A stretch of DNA of 64,000 nt from positions 186,001-250,000 of the forward strand of contig JAWWNJ010000149.1 of NCBI GenBank assembly GCA_037176885.1, written 5' to 3'. A program made the translations under genes and the position numbers. Shown piece by piece: positions 31,262-43,800 of the stretch; position 1 is the first letter of the stretch, and each line of letters starts with the position of its first letter. The notes beneath the pieces are model-generated. The model saw nothing but the letters and a program-made list of their open reading frames with translations, made no database searches and had not been told where the DNA came from. Source of the stretch: Favolaschia claudopus (Eukaryota; Basidiomycota; Agaricomycetes; Agaricales; Mycenaceae).

Positions 31262-33072
31262 TGATAGGGCCGCTCAGCGGCTAGGCATGAAATGCCCGGA
31301 ATTTATCGATTTTCGAGACCTATCAGCGGGAGAAGTGAGGCTAGGATACTAGAAGATATGTCCGTCCTCGCGGGCAGTATCTTATTGCTGTGGATAGCCG
31401 ACAAGCTGGTGGGACACCAACGGGTAGCAGCGGCTTAGCGACGTTTCCCTAAACATGGGTGCGAGACTCTGCCGCTGACTATTTCTAAACTGCCGGGCCA
31501 AGAGACTTAGTGGGAAACTACTATCTCAAGGTGCTGGAGGCGACCAAGAGGAACTACCAACCTCCCTGAGGTTAGGCGCTCACCCGCCGACCAACATGAA
31601 GAAGATCTAGCGGGGGACCATACTGAGTTCAACTTCGAACTCAGGACGGCCACCACTCTACCGACGGACGGAATCACCGGCAGGCTTTAACCGAGCACGC
31701 CGGCTGATTACGGACAGCCGGGACTTAACCGACTGCCAGCGGGAGCACCTCGGAGCCAGCGGCTATCCAGCCAACGGCTCTGTCAGAATGATGAGAAGGA
31801 CATGGCGAGTTGCCGGGGGCATTTCCCGCTGATCGCGGACAACCCGAACGGCGAGTGGCGAGCCGCTAACGCGACTCGGCTCTCCCTATTTTCCCTGGAA
31901 CCTAGACTGTTCTGAAGATGGAAGACGAGACGAACTTGACCGCTGTCGAGCCGTTGACTAACTACTCAGCGGGAAGCCTTTTCGACTTCAACTCGACCAG
32001 CGGCAAGACCATATTTGAAGGAAGAATTTCGTGTCCCCTCCCGGGGACATGGCAACCAGCACGCCATTGCACTGCAATAAGGCGCAATACCCACCCGCCC
32101 GCATGGACTTTCTCCGGGAGGCAGTCTTTTAACTCACGACTCGCAATCCTGAATATACCATTGGTTCCCAGCGGGCGCGGCATCAAACTTGGACACTCTC
32201 TCATCATGATTTTATTTGGTTGTTTCTGCTCCCGCTGCATGTATTTAATCTCCCGGTGTACTTTTTGTTACTCAGTCAATTACCTACCCGTAGACAAGGG
32301 CAGTTTGTAGCGGACTCTAGAATTTGAATTGAACTTTGAAAGAGACTAGACTTGATATCTGAGAGAGATTCGAGTGATACGGAAAGACTTGTGGCATACC
32401 GAGCCGCCAGAACTTTGAGAGCCCCGCCAGCCTTTGAGCCCGAGCCCTCCTGAAATACGAAGCCCCGTTTCTTGCTGTTCCGCGGTATAACCAAGACCCC
32501 CGTTCGAGCTTGATTCCGCGCCGTCGACGCCCCGTGTGCCAGCCGTTCCGCGGTATAACCAAGACCCCCGTTCGAGCTCGCCGCCGCGTAGTGGTGTAAC
32601 TGCCCGGGTCACTGTTAGTGTCCGCGCCATCGACATAAGAGCCCCGCTTCTCGCCAGAGCCGCGCCGGTCGTATAAGAACCCCGTCCCGCTGAGCCGCGC
32701 CTTCTGCCCGCCGGTTGTCATCCAGAAAGCTTCTTGCCGGTTGACGATCCACTACCGGGCGACGCTTTTCTATTGGCACGGAGACCCTCCCCGCTAGACT
32801 CAGAATTTCTCATTTCGAAGTCTCAGAAAGAGTGACTCTTCGCTTCTCCCGCTGCGAATCGTTTTGCCCGCTACGTTCTCGCTAGACAATCTAGTAGTTC
32901 GTCCCGCTCAAACGTAGCGACCTTGATTGATTGAAGCTTGCACAAGTATTCTGAGGGACGATACGTGCTCCCGCCACCCCGAACACACACACACACACAC
33001 GTCGTATTGGATTAGATTTTGTGATTTTATATTTCGGTATATTTCACGCCTACACCTACACGCACCGTTTCA
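31262..33072 (+). repeat. 3' LTR of giant Ty3 element (1811 bp)
   Basis: Same start, end and length as the 5' LTR, and identical in all stretches compared. It follows the polypurine tract and is followed by the ACGG target duplication at 33073-33076. Confidence 0.97.
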
Positions 33073-33633
33073 ACGGTGCTCCCCCCAGACCCCCCTCCAT
33101 TTTCGCTAGCGCTGCCTCTTCGCTGGCGCTGGCCTCTTCGCTGCGCTGGCCTTTTCCGCTGGCGCGGGGCCTTTTTTTGTTTTTACTTATGTTTTTTTTT
33201 GTGGTCAAGTTGTACAAATATGAACTATTGAACGAGATTGGGTTGCGGGTGCGTGGTGCTATCGCTCGCCGCGTGGCCCGCTGCGCGGAGCCATCTCCTT
33301 GAGGTTCCTTGGTTGACTTTAAACGCTGTGGGGGGTAAAACCGACGATGTCCGAATACGTCCGAACCGGACAGGGGGACGACAGTCACTTGTCACGTCAC
33401 ACTTTCCGGTGTGAGTTGTAATTCCCTGGCAACCATCGGCCGGCGTTCGGCGTTCGGCGTTCGGACGCGTTCGAACGCGTTCAAGAAATTCACGGGAGAG
33501 GAGGACGCCGAACTTGAACGTAGTGTTCGGTTCAGTCGCTGGCTGAACCGTGAACCTGAACGCAGCGTCCAGTTCGGTTCGGTTCGCGTTCGGACCGATT
33601 TCCGAACCGAACTTTCCCAACACTAACTGAGGG

Positions 33634-36600
33634 TCAGCACACAAATTGATTTTGAATTCGACGTGAAAGGCCTTTCAATTTAGATGTTCAACAGAATAAA
33701 TTTACACAGCGCAATCCTTGTCGGCGGATTGAAGGAAAAAAAATGATGATAATTATGTAATGGATCCCACTGGAAGCCACTGGAGTCCAATGGCGCACGG
33801 TGGAACCTAATCCAATGGAAGCCAGTGCAACTCAACGGCTCTCAACAGAAGCCATTTACGCCTCACTGGACACCATCGGCTGATACCGATCAACACTGCC
33901 GACCAATGCCGAGCAGCCGTTTGACAGCTCCGCGTGTATTACTGATATACTTGACTCTTGCAAGAGGCACGCGGAACAAAAGTTTCCGACATCAACCTCA
34001 AAAAGTTTTGACATGCTGTGCATATGAGGAGGAGGAGGGTCCGGATCACCGGTCCGCTACGGGAGGGCGGTCCCATCGGCTGTAAGGCCATTTTCGGTGG
34101 AATCGTAAGTTTCGGCCGAAGAAAAGCCATGTCTCGTCATCATGACTGCCTCATGCATCAAAAGATCAATCCATTCATTGTGCTGGTCTGAGAACATAAC
34201 ATATAATTCTGAAGAGACAGAACAAAAGAGAGCATACAAAAATGGGAGGGTAGGCGAAATATTGAAGACATTCGGGGTAACAGAGGCCTGATGAACAGAA
34301 GTTTTTGTTTCGCCCCGTCAAAAGTTGTCCATCAGCACCACCTTCCTAATTGAGGGGCCCTGTCAATGAGGTCTGTGTGTGATCGGACATTCCCGCGTGC
34401 CTCTTGGACTCTTGCATTATCGCGCGAATGACATGGAGATGGCAATTAACGAAGGGCAAGAAGGATAGGGTGGGGAGACGAGTGTGAACTGAAAGTGGCT
34501 CGTCCAAAACGGCCTCATCGTCCACATGCGAAGCCAGATATAAATCCTGGATTCCTGATATCGCTGATCAGTGATAACTGTGTCGTCCTGAGATTGAAAG
34601 GGAAGAATGAGAAATTATTTGCGCAGACCCAGAGCAATAAATGCAGATTCGAGGTTGCAGAACCCAAGCGAAGCGAACGACCATGTCCCATCGTGATTCG
34701 TTGCGCATGTCGCCGGGGGACCGGGGGTGCAGTCGAGTGCACGCCAAGTGCACGCTTTGGACAGAGGGGCGCGTCGCCGAAGTGGAAAAAAGCCAACCAA
34801 GCAATTGAGTTGAGTTCATGGGAAGCTGAACATTGATACCCGTTGGAATTCGACCTCGACAATGGCGGTAGGAACAAGGTTACGGAAGAAAGGCACGTTT
34901 GATTGTACTGGCTTGGCTGCGGCCTCATCAACCCAATCGGGCTCGGCAACAGCCGAACCTTTTCTCATCGAACCACATTGCGCGCCTCGCGACGTTTGGC
35001 CTCAACCACCGAGTGGCTTGCCGGCTAGTTCTTCCTTTGTGGTGCTTTTGGGCGCTCGAAACCGGGATACCTCACTGGGCATCGTCATTGACACTCCCAG
35101 GCCTCGACAACTTGAAGATTTGAATCCTACTTTTGACAATATGGAAATTCGAGGTTGCGAGTCGTTGCGACTGCGAGCGCTTGGAGCTTGCCACAATAAC
35201 TGCCAGTACTATATGTGACCGGCCTTCCGGCCACCTTAAGGGTTTTCATTGATTCTGAAGGCTGAATATTGATTCCGTGCGACACATTGTAACCCTAGTC
35301 GTAGGCTAGCATCCTACGAGTGAGTTGCGAGCAAAAGTATGAGGATTGATGATGTTTTGATCAGTCGGCAAATATTTTGGTGCGGGAGGTCCGAAATCGG
35401 CCGAAATCGGCCGAAACAAGGAAGCCGGCCAAGCGTGGGAATATCCCGCCTTTTGACACTGTTTCGGCCATTTGAACGGACTCAAGCGCGCGGGAGGGCC
35501 GTGATATCATGGGGAGGGCATTTTGGATCATCTTCAGACACTCATACAATACACAAGGGGCTCTATTGACTCTTAACGGAATATACAATGTAATAATGAT
35601 TTCTGGCCGTATTGGCGGGCCAGCGGTATTGAAACAGTACAGCGAGCTGTGCCTATGTGCCACGAAGACTAGATATGAAGTAGTATAGCACTGGTAATGT
35701 TGGAATACGGCTATGAGAGGGATAGGAGGATGTATGAGCAGTGGGATGGTCACCTCGTCAAAACCCTCCTTGCCGAATCAGCCTCTGGTAGAGTCGGCGG
35801 GCTGGCGTGACGTGCAGACACGACAGCGCACTAAGGCAAGCTCTCGTAGACATTATACGAGGCGTATCAATATACCTGAGTCCCCAGATCAGCCCTGAAG
35901 CCCTTCGTTCCACGAAAAAAAATCCGAAGTTTCGGGCCTGTCCAAAATCGTGGTTTGACGTCGTCGACCGTAATACCGAGAGATCATATAGAGTAAAATT
36001 CATTCGATAGCGCCAAACGAGAGCATTCATATGTACCATTCACCACCCCAAGTTCCAAGTCCGCAGTGCAAGGCTGAGAGTCGATACATGGCGGTCTTGT
36101 CGCCCACTTTGGTGCAGAAAATTGTCCGCTTTCTTGAAATGATGCGGGTCTATGTGAGAGGGAAAGAAAGGGGGGTAGATATTCCAAGGTGTAGAGATGT
36201 AGCCCGAGATGCGCAGAAGAAAATGAGCCACTCAAGTGGGGAAACGATGCAGTGGTCGTCGAGAACGGGGCGGTCTGTCAAGCCAGCATGGTGGGAGAAA
36301 ATAAGAAAACACGTCATCACCTTCCCCCACGCCACCGGCAACGTTGACAGCATCACGGCAAGTTCATCAGCCGGGCTAGTCTCTTGTAAACAGACGGAAC
36401 AACACAAAGGTCCTCGTACCTGCGGTGTGTTGTGGTCTGTCAGTTTCCTTTGATCCGCGGTTGGAGGGTCCACTTATTACATAATCATAAAATCATGGTG
36501 CATCGATGCTGCTTTTAGCACGCGTCAATTGAGATTTTGAGCTTCTTACCATACTTTTGGTCATCCAGTCATTGGTCTACGCGCTTGAAACGAGGAAAAT

Positions 36601-36900
36601 GGTGAAGAAATGGGGAAGATCAAAATTTGCTCGGTTAACGCCGGTTGGCCGCAAACCAGCACAAATGTCGAGGTTGAGTCTCTCCTCAGCCATAAAATGC
36701 TAATTTTAGCTCACCAGCGTGCTAATACAGCCTCCTGTGACTGTTTATGTGATTAACTGAGGGTAGAGGCCACGGTGCCCCTGGAATATAGCGGAAATGG
36801 GGTGTGGGAAACTCCTTCCATTTCGAAATGTTTACATAATAACCGGACCCTCCTGACAGCTGTCGCGCGGTAAACTACAGACTACAGCCGGGCCCAAATT
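33634..36900. other. Gene-poor interval, no recognised gene
   Basis: Only short, unsupported open frames are seen. The region has mixed composition and short duplicated phrases, for example ccgaaatcggccgaaatcggccgaaac near 35391. A 22-bp phrase (cttgccacaataactgccagta) near 35189 recurs near 37533 beyond the MITE. Confidence 0.4.
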
Positions 36901-36908
36901 GGTTTTGG

Positions 36909-37441
36909 TAAGGCTCCAACCATTTCGTTTCCGTTTGTGAGATCAGGCAAACCAAACGGAAAGGGTTTAAAACCGTTTATAAACGTTTTTGGAGCGCAAA
37001 ATTTCGGACCAGCCAAACCCATTCCCTCCATGTCAATGTGAGTTGTTGCGCATATCCATCTTATTTCCCTTCAATCTAGGAGCTCATCTCCGGCCCCTAA
37101 TACCCTCTCCGAAGCATTCAGAGTTGACTTTGTTCGACTGCACATTTGATTTGATTTCCTTTTTGGGAACACACTTCAGTCGTTGAAGCAAACTGCAAAC
37201 ATACCCCGATACTGAGAAGCATGGTGTAGAAACTCACTCATGAGACTGGGAAGTATTGCTAGTAAATATTTCTTGGTGGGATTGAACCTACTTGACCTCA
37301 TATACTGCACTAGAAGCTTGCTGATCGGCACCTACCAGGAAACTGTTTACAAACTGTTTTCACCCCCTCGCAAATTAAATGGAAACGAAAACGGATATTA
37401 CCGTTTGTAAACGTTTACAAACGGAAATGGTTGGAGCCTTA
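36909..37441. mobile_element. hAT-like MITE, 533 bp
   Basis: Starts TAAGGCTCCAACCATTTC and ends with its reverse complement (GAAATGGTTGGAGCCTTA). The 8-mer GGTTTTGG flanks both sides (36901-36908 and 37442-37449), an intact hAT-type target duplication. Sub-terminal repeats of the ccgtttgtaaacg type occur at both ends. There is no coding capacity. Confidence 0.85.
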
Positions 37442-38029
37442 GGTTTTGGACGCCGGCCTGAACTCGCTCTACAACCTACAGATGGTCTAAGAACGCCAGA
37501 ACACTTTGTTCAACCTATATAGACATGTTGCGACTTGCCACAATAACTGCCAGTATGTTTCACAGATCCTTCACTGTGTGACACCGCTCAGTGCTCCAGA
37601 TTTAGCGCCAATTATTACCTTCCGAGTCTGCCATATAAATATGATTGTCGGCGCGGCTCTCTTTAGGAAGTACTACATTGATTTCCGAGACGGAGGGAGA
37701 TTTAGTCTCGACACTTCAGGGAGAGAAATAACTGTGCCGATGCTGCAAAACTTATTCTGATCACAGGATGCCCTTCATGAGGGATTGCAGTGTCTCTTAT
37801 GCGTCTATATCTCCCGCCCTTGCCGAATCAGGAGGATTTTATCCCATGTTATCCTTCATATCGACGCTCAGCGCCTCTTTCTGCTTCGGCGCTTGCTCGA
37901 TCTGGTCCTATGGCATCTGAAGTACCAGTGGTGCGTATTTCGAGACTGGCCGACGAATCGCCGTGGGTCACACTGCCGTTTTCATAAAAGCTTCGATGGA
38001 GCCTCAGTCAGCCCCTTCGAGACGCCCAC

Positions 38030-40845
38030 ATGTCTCTCCTTTCCAAGTCGCCGTCGATTGCCTCAGACGATGCTACCGTGTCCGTCGATTCTGCTAGCAA
38101 TGACCACAAGGGCGTCGGGCTATCCAACCCCCAGCTCTCTGCCGACCGCCGCAAAATGCTGGATTTGATCAACCGTCTTCACAGTACCGGGTGATTTTGA
38201 GCAAGGCTTCTTACTCGTTCGAATCCTGACCCAATACAGGATGCAAACGGACATCGACCTCCCTCGCATCGTCGTCATCGGGTCTCAAAGCGCTGGAAAA
38301 TCATCCCTCATCGAGTCGATTTCCGGGATCACACTCCCTCGGGCAGGGGGGACTTGTACACGGTACGCTTTCTCGCCCTGATGGAATTTCTATTCAATCT
38401 GCATCCAGATGCCCTACTGAGTGTCGCCTCTCGCGCTCCGACAGTCCATGGAAGTGCACCGTCTCGCATGAGCGATCAAGGGGGGCGAATCTTAGGTCAA
38501 CCCCGGAGCATTGTTTTTGGAGGTCCAATTTTCGATAAATCACAAGTCGAGGACAGAATCCGTCGGGCACAGCGCGCGATTCTTTCGCCGAGCAAGCCGA
38601 TCGCTGCCTTCCTCGCCGCTGAGGAAGATGTCGGAGATACCGAGATTTCGTTCTCGACCAACTACATTTCTCTGCAGATCAGCGGGCCGGAAATTGCTGA
38701 CCTTTCGTTTGTGGACTTGCCTGGTATATAATGCCTTTCAATCTCTTGACGGTGGAGAATAACCACGGACGTACATTTATAGGCCTGATCGCGAGCGTGA
38801 GCACCCGGGGCGGAAACGAGGCAGACATCAAAATGGTTGAAAATCTCGTCATCTCGTATATCTCCAGAGCTAACTCGATCATCCTGTTGACCGTCGCATG
38901 CGAAAGTGAGTTTGCTGTCTGATTTCATCCCTATATACCATTGCCCATTCTTACATATCAACAGCCGACTTCGAGAATCAGGGTGCTCAACATCTCACCA
39001 AAAAATATGATCCTGAGGGCAAACGAACGATAGGTGTGTTAACAAAGCCAGATAGGTGTGTACTTCTCCTTTTGTCTAACGACTCCAACTGATGGCATGA
39101 AGGATTCCAAACGGAGAGGAAGACAGCTGGGTTGCGCTTGTCCGAAATGAGCGCGATGCGTTGGAGAATAATTGGTATTGCGTCAAGCAGCCTAGCTCCC
39201 TCGATTTGAAAGATGGGGTTACTTGGAGCTCAGCTCGTGCGCGCGAAACCGAATTCTTCTCTGCCCAGGCACCGTGGTGCGATGTCGACTCTGTCTACCA
39301 ACCGTTTCTTGGAACGCCAAACTTGATCCAACGCCTGAGCTCTTTGTTGTCCAATCTCATATCGAATCGGTACCTCTCCTCTCTCTCTCGCAGCCGTCGA
39401 TTGCAACTAACATACTCATCTCAGGCTTCCCCAAATCCAAGCCGACGTGGAAGCTGCACTCCAACAAACTCGGGCGAGCATTCGGCAGCTCCCAAAGCCC
39501 CCATCTGACGACGCTATTCTCGAGATAACGAGCCTCGTGCACTTGTTCGTTCGTTCGCTCGACCAGTTGATTGACGGTGTATCACAATCGGATGGACTGA
39601 TCCAGACGATCCGTCCCGCACATGACACATTCAGGCTCAACATTTGGGAGACTGCCCCTGAATTTCGACCATTCGACTCGGAAGCCAAGACAAACCATCG
39701 TTGGAAACCCATCCCTGAATGTTTGCGGCAGGAGCAACCTGACTCTCAAATATCGTCCTCAGATAGCTCCAGAAGTTTGCTGGTACATCAGGAACAGGCG
39801 AATGATCGGGCTATCTATGCCACTCAAGTACTTGCAAGGGCTGAAAGGTAGCTTTCGTCGCTGTGTTGGTTATTACTGACTCGACATCAGCGCTCGCTCA
39901 CGCGAACTTCCCGGTCACTTTCCGTTCACTGTCCAGCAAGCATATATTAAGGAATTCACTTGTAAATGGGCAGACCCTGCCCAGGAACTCTGCGCCGCAG
40001 TTCAGGAAATATTTTCGATTCAAGTGAAAGCTCTTATCACTATCGCATTCTCGTCCTTTGGGCAGGGGAGTCTGGCGGATCGAGTCCAGTTTGTGTCTTT
40101 CGATGGCAAGAGGCTCTATTCTGACATATGACCTCTAGAGTTCTTGCGCAAGGTCTCATACAAGACCAGGCGAATGTGGCACAAGACGCCATAAATAAGC
40201 AAATCAGTTACGAAGAAGACGGCCCACATACGCTCAATGCTCATTATTTGTCCAACTACAAGGCGAAGTTTCTGCGTCATTACACAACATTCAGGCAATT
40301 GGAGAGCAAGTTGACCTTCATTAGAGGCGTTCTAGCGCATGAAAAGAACAACAAGCCAGTATCGGATGATTCGGAGATGTCCGACAATGATTCATCGCCA
40401 CGCAGCCCATCTGCTCATGTTTCGGCCATTCTGAAACACTTTTCAGCGCTTGAAGTAAACATAGACGGCAACGATTTACTGTTACTAATGTCTCAAGACT
40501 CCATGCACCCGGCACTGAACATTATGGCCGACGTTCGGGCATACTTCCAGGGTGAGTAAACACCCTCAGCCGACGCGAAGCCGTTCTCAGATGATGTATG
40601 GTCCAGTTGCGTACAAGAGGGTAGTCGACAATGTTCCAGCTGCTATTGACCACGAACTCGTACGAGCAGTTGGGAAAGGAATGCTATCGACGCTGATGAA
40701 GGGGCTCGGACTCAACGGTCCGAACGCCACACAAATTGCGCTGGACTTTGCAAGAGAGAACCCGGTTGTTGAACGGAAGCGGACTGAGCTGGAGAAAAAA
40801 TTGGAGCGGCTCAGGAGTGCGAGTCAACAGTTGCGTTTGTTGTAG
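38030..40845 (+). CDS. Dynamin-superfamily GTPase with GED (frame break in exon 3)
   Basis: About ten exons. The start at 38030 (MSLLSKSPSIASDDATVSVD) is followed by the GTPase domain: P-loop GSQSAGKSS, switch-1 GGTCTRCPTECRL, FVDLPG and LTKPD. Middle/stalk helices follow (LPGHFPFTVQQAYIKEF), and a C-terminal GTPase effector domain (YKRVVDNVPAAIDHELVRAV) ends at 40845. It should be a large GTPase of membrane remodelling, of the Vps1/Dnm1/Mx-like type; no PH domain was seen. In the exon after the intron at 38363-38408 the frame with CPTECRL and the frame with IRRAQRAILSPSKPIAAFL differ by one base, near 38465, so one base seems missing. Either a recent pseudogene or a sequence error; all later exons look healthy. 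Confidence 0.8.
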
Positions 40846-43800
40846 AGAGCGTTGTTTTATTTTCCTTCGGGCTCAAATAAATGTACGGAGCCTCCATTCG
40901 CTCCAAACCGCAATTGGACTTCCCTCTTCTTGAGGTTTCGTTGGAGTTTAGCTGCATGCCTACACTAAGTACTACTCATGAAGCCTCGGAATTTGACAAG
41001 GAATAAGAATTTTAAATTTTAAATAGTGTTCACCACAGGTGAGAAACCTATACCCGTAACTGGACCCGAGGTTCTTGACAATGAAGGATCATTTCGAATG
41101 TATGGATTCCCCAATCATTTCCCCGCATACTGATTGGATGCCGATCTACAAGGACAGTATCCTCAACACTGCTAAAGTCGCCACAGTGGCGATGCACACA
41201 GCATCTTCAGTAAGGTCTACCGGTACCCCGGATACGAGGGCCTTCGTACTTTAATTCATATCACACAAAAATCTGGTAGAATGATTTACCATTGATCGAA
41301 ATATTCGGGTCTAAATTTCGCACTTGCTGCATATTGTTCCTTGCCAAGCAATGGATGAGATCAGATGAGATACTATGCATTGCTTAGCAGTTCAAGGCCA
41401 CAGGTCGCATGCTACTAGACGGCGTAGGGACCCCAAAAAGGCAATATAATTGCCTAATCCGGGTCTTCTCCTCGTCAAACTTCGAGCAAATCGCGATAAC
41501 ACGCATCCAACACGATCCACATGACTAGAGATAGTTTGAGCCGCCCAAACAGCATATAGGGAGATGTACAGCACCCTGGAACTAGTAGGAGTAGCATGCT
41601 GCAGTATATCTGACAATCGACCGTGGAGGCAAACCGAGTGAAATGGGAAGGAATGGCGAGCATAGAACGTCGCGTATGCGGCTCAGTGGCTAAGGACTCG
41701 TACCACATACAATGATGGCGCCAGCCTCTGCAGTTTACCGCGAGCATTCACACACGAGCAAATATCCCGCTCAAGGTGTGCAGCACGGAACCGACCCCAT
41801 TCTTCATTGTCATGACGCGGGTTGGTACCGCTTGGTGGCGAGGACACCGACGGTGATCAACACAAGGCCTCTAACGCGTCCATCCGTCGCCGCCGAGTTA
41901 TCGTGGACAGGATCCACATCGTTTCCTCCGTCTTGCCAAGAAGAGCAATCCAGCTCGTGTGCACACGCGGGGAATTCGTCCCCGACGATGAACGGATTTG
42001 CCCCCGCGCCAAAAGAAGAAGTATGACACCCTCGACGACCCTTCCGTGCCGCCCGTGACCGATACGCATACATCGACCTGCGGATCCTCTACACACCTCA
42101 CATCGACGGTGCGTGTGGAAGGAGTCGAAACTCATCCTCCCACACCTCGACGAAAGCCAAGAACGACGAGGGAAGCTGAGAAACGCCGGCATGAAGACCT
42201 AGGAGGATTACTTGTGCACACGGACGATCCCGCGGGATGTACGTGGTGACGGGGCAGGTGAGCGAGAAGGAAGTGGGGGGATCGGGGCGCGGATGGAGGC
42301 TCGGAGGGCGGGGGATTGATCGATGAGATTCAATCGAAGAGCAGCGTAACAGGGGTCCGTGCGTTACGAGAGAACGAGGGAGCGGACGGAAAGATTGAAA
42401 GACGGGGAAGCAGAGAGTGTATCGAAAGCTAGACACGCCTGGTTCCCTCTCCCTATCCGCAACTCGACGTCGTTGTGACTTGGAGGCCTTCAAGAGCGGA
42501 GAATCCATCCAATCAGACCGATGACGACGGCGGCATATTGATAGAGGTCGGGAAAGTGTGGCGTCGGCCTCACGCAGCGCCTGTGCGGAGCAGATTCGCC
42601 CGTGTAAGAGGAGGGCGGCGATGGTACCAACGCGTGAGCGGGCGATGGCGGCACTGGCGGCAAATGTACATCACGGCAAAAACGACAGCCTGCGCGTCAA
42701 GAATGAGCAGCGCGTCTATGCGGAATAGAAGACGGGGGACACGTACTTTGGCAGGGATTCAGGGAGAGAGCGATTCGGTCGCGAGAGCGCTGGAGGCGTC
42801 GATTTGAAAGCCTAAGGAGGGCGTTAGTATCTATGGACGTAGCGGGGAGAACGGAGGAGGGTGGGTTGAGGGCGTGCACAAGAAGCGAAGGAATTCTGGG
42901 GATGGTGTGCGTATGGACTGACATCTTGAAGGGCGGGACGATGGGGAGAAAGATTCGAAGAAGAGCAACGAGACGTACATACCGTGAAGTCCGTAGTCAC
43001 CATGTCACCGTCCACTCCGCGTGAGTGCGCCGTGCGATGAAAGGACGCTGCAGAAAGAACGATGATCTGCTGAAGGCTCTGGAGTGGAGTTCTTGCGCAA
43101 GATACACCATGCTGAGCGCTCAGTGACGCGGACCTGAATGAATGTAAGCTCTCGGTGAGTATCCGCGGATGGGGCCTCAGGGAGCGACACACCCACATGC
43201 GATACCGGTGCTATAGACATAGCGATAGGTGCTTCGATACAAGCCGAAGGTGGGTCAAGGCGATGTAGACACCTACAAAATGAGCGTCAGTAAGGCACAG
43301 AGAGGAATTGGAGGTGTGAATGAGAGAGGAGGGGTCGGAAAAGACAGAAACGTAAGCATGGGTCGGTGTAGACGGCGAAGACCGAGTAGGAACGGGAGGT
43401 AGAAGGTGTTCAGAAGTGTATGCATACGGATGAGGATGGAAATAGCGAGTGGCGCGAAACCGAGGAAGAAGGAAACGTACGAAGAGTCCCATATCCGAAC
43501 AGCCATTGAAACTCTTTCCTATGTCTTCGATATCGCGGATGCAGAATGCATGGCCGCTCCATGAGAGAGGAAGTTAGTGCAAGGAACGAGCTACAAGTTG
43601 TAGCGTTTGTATTAGAGAGACTAGGTTTCGTCGTGTCAGAGACAGCGAGGAGCGCCGCTTCCACGGATATGGATATGCTATTGGCTGAGCGCCGCTGACG
43701 CTGTATTCGAAAATTGTTTTAGCAGAGGTGTTTGGCTAGCCAAAATTACACATACTCCGATCTCTCACGCAACGTGAAACCGACAACGTTGCTGCGCTGT

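Larger units (their letters stand above)
12725..33072 (+). mobile_element. Giant Ty3-type LTR retrotransposon (20.35 kb)
   Basis: Two 1811-bp LTRs enclose a 16.7-kb internal region. The target duplication is ACGG (12721-12724 and 33073-33076), or ACGGT if the leading T is included. Gene order is gag, protease, reverse transcriptase, RNase H, integrase, the Ty3 order. The stretch from 21968 to 31261 contains a cluster of spliced genes on the opposite strand, which explains the size. Typical fungal Ty3 elements are 5-8 kb. The identical LTRs imply a recent insertion, yet several internal frames are broken by single bases, so this copy may not be autonomous. The motif CCCGCT/AGCGGG is dispersed over the whole element. 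Confidence 0.95.
11937..33625. mobile_element. hAT-like element interrupted by the Ty3 retrotransposon
   Basis: The left end reads TAGTGTTGGGAAAGTTCGG and the right end is its exact reverse complement; the perfect TIR is 24 bp (11937-11960 and 33602-33625). Both sides carry the same 8-mer, ACTGAGGG (11929-11936 and 33626-33633), the target duplication length of hAT elements, and TAGTGTTGGGA-type termini are common in that superfamily. Sub-terminal regions are full of gaacgcc/gttcggttc repeats in both orientations. Without the nested retrotransposon the element is about 1.34 kb and shows no transposase, so it is probably non-autonomous. Confidence 0.85.
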
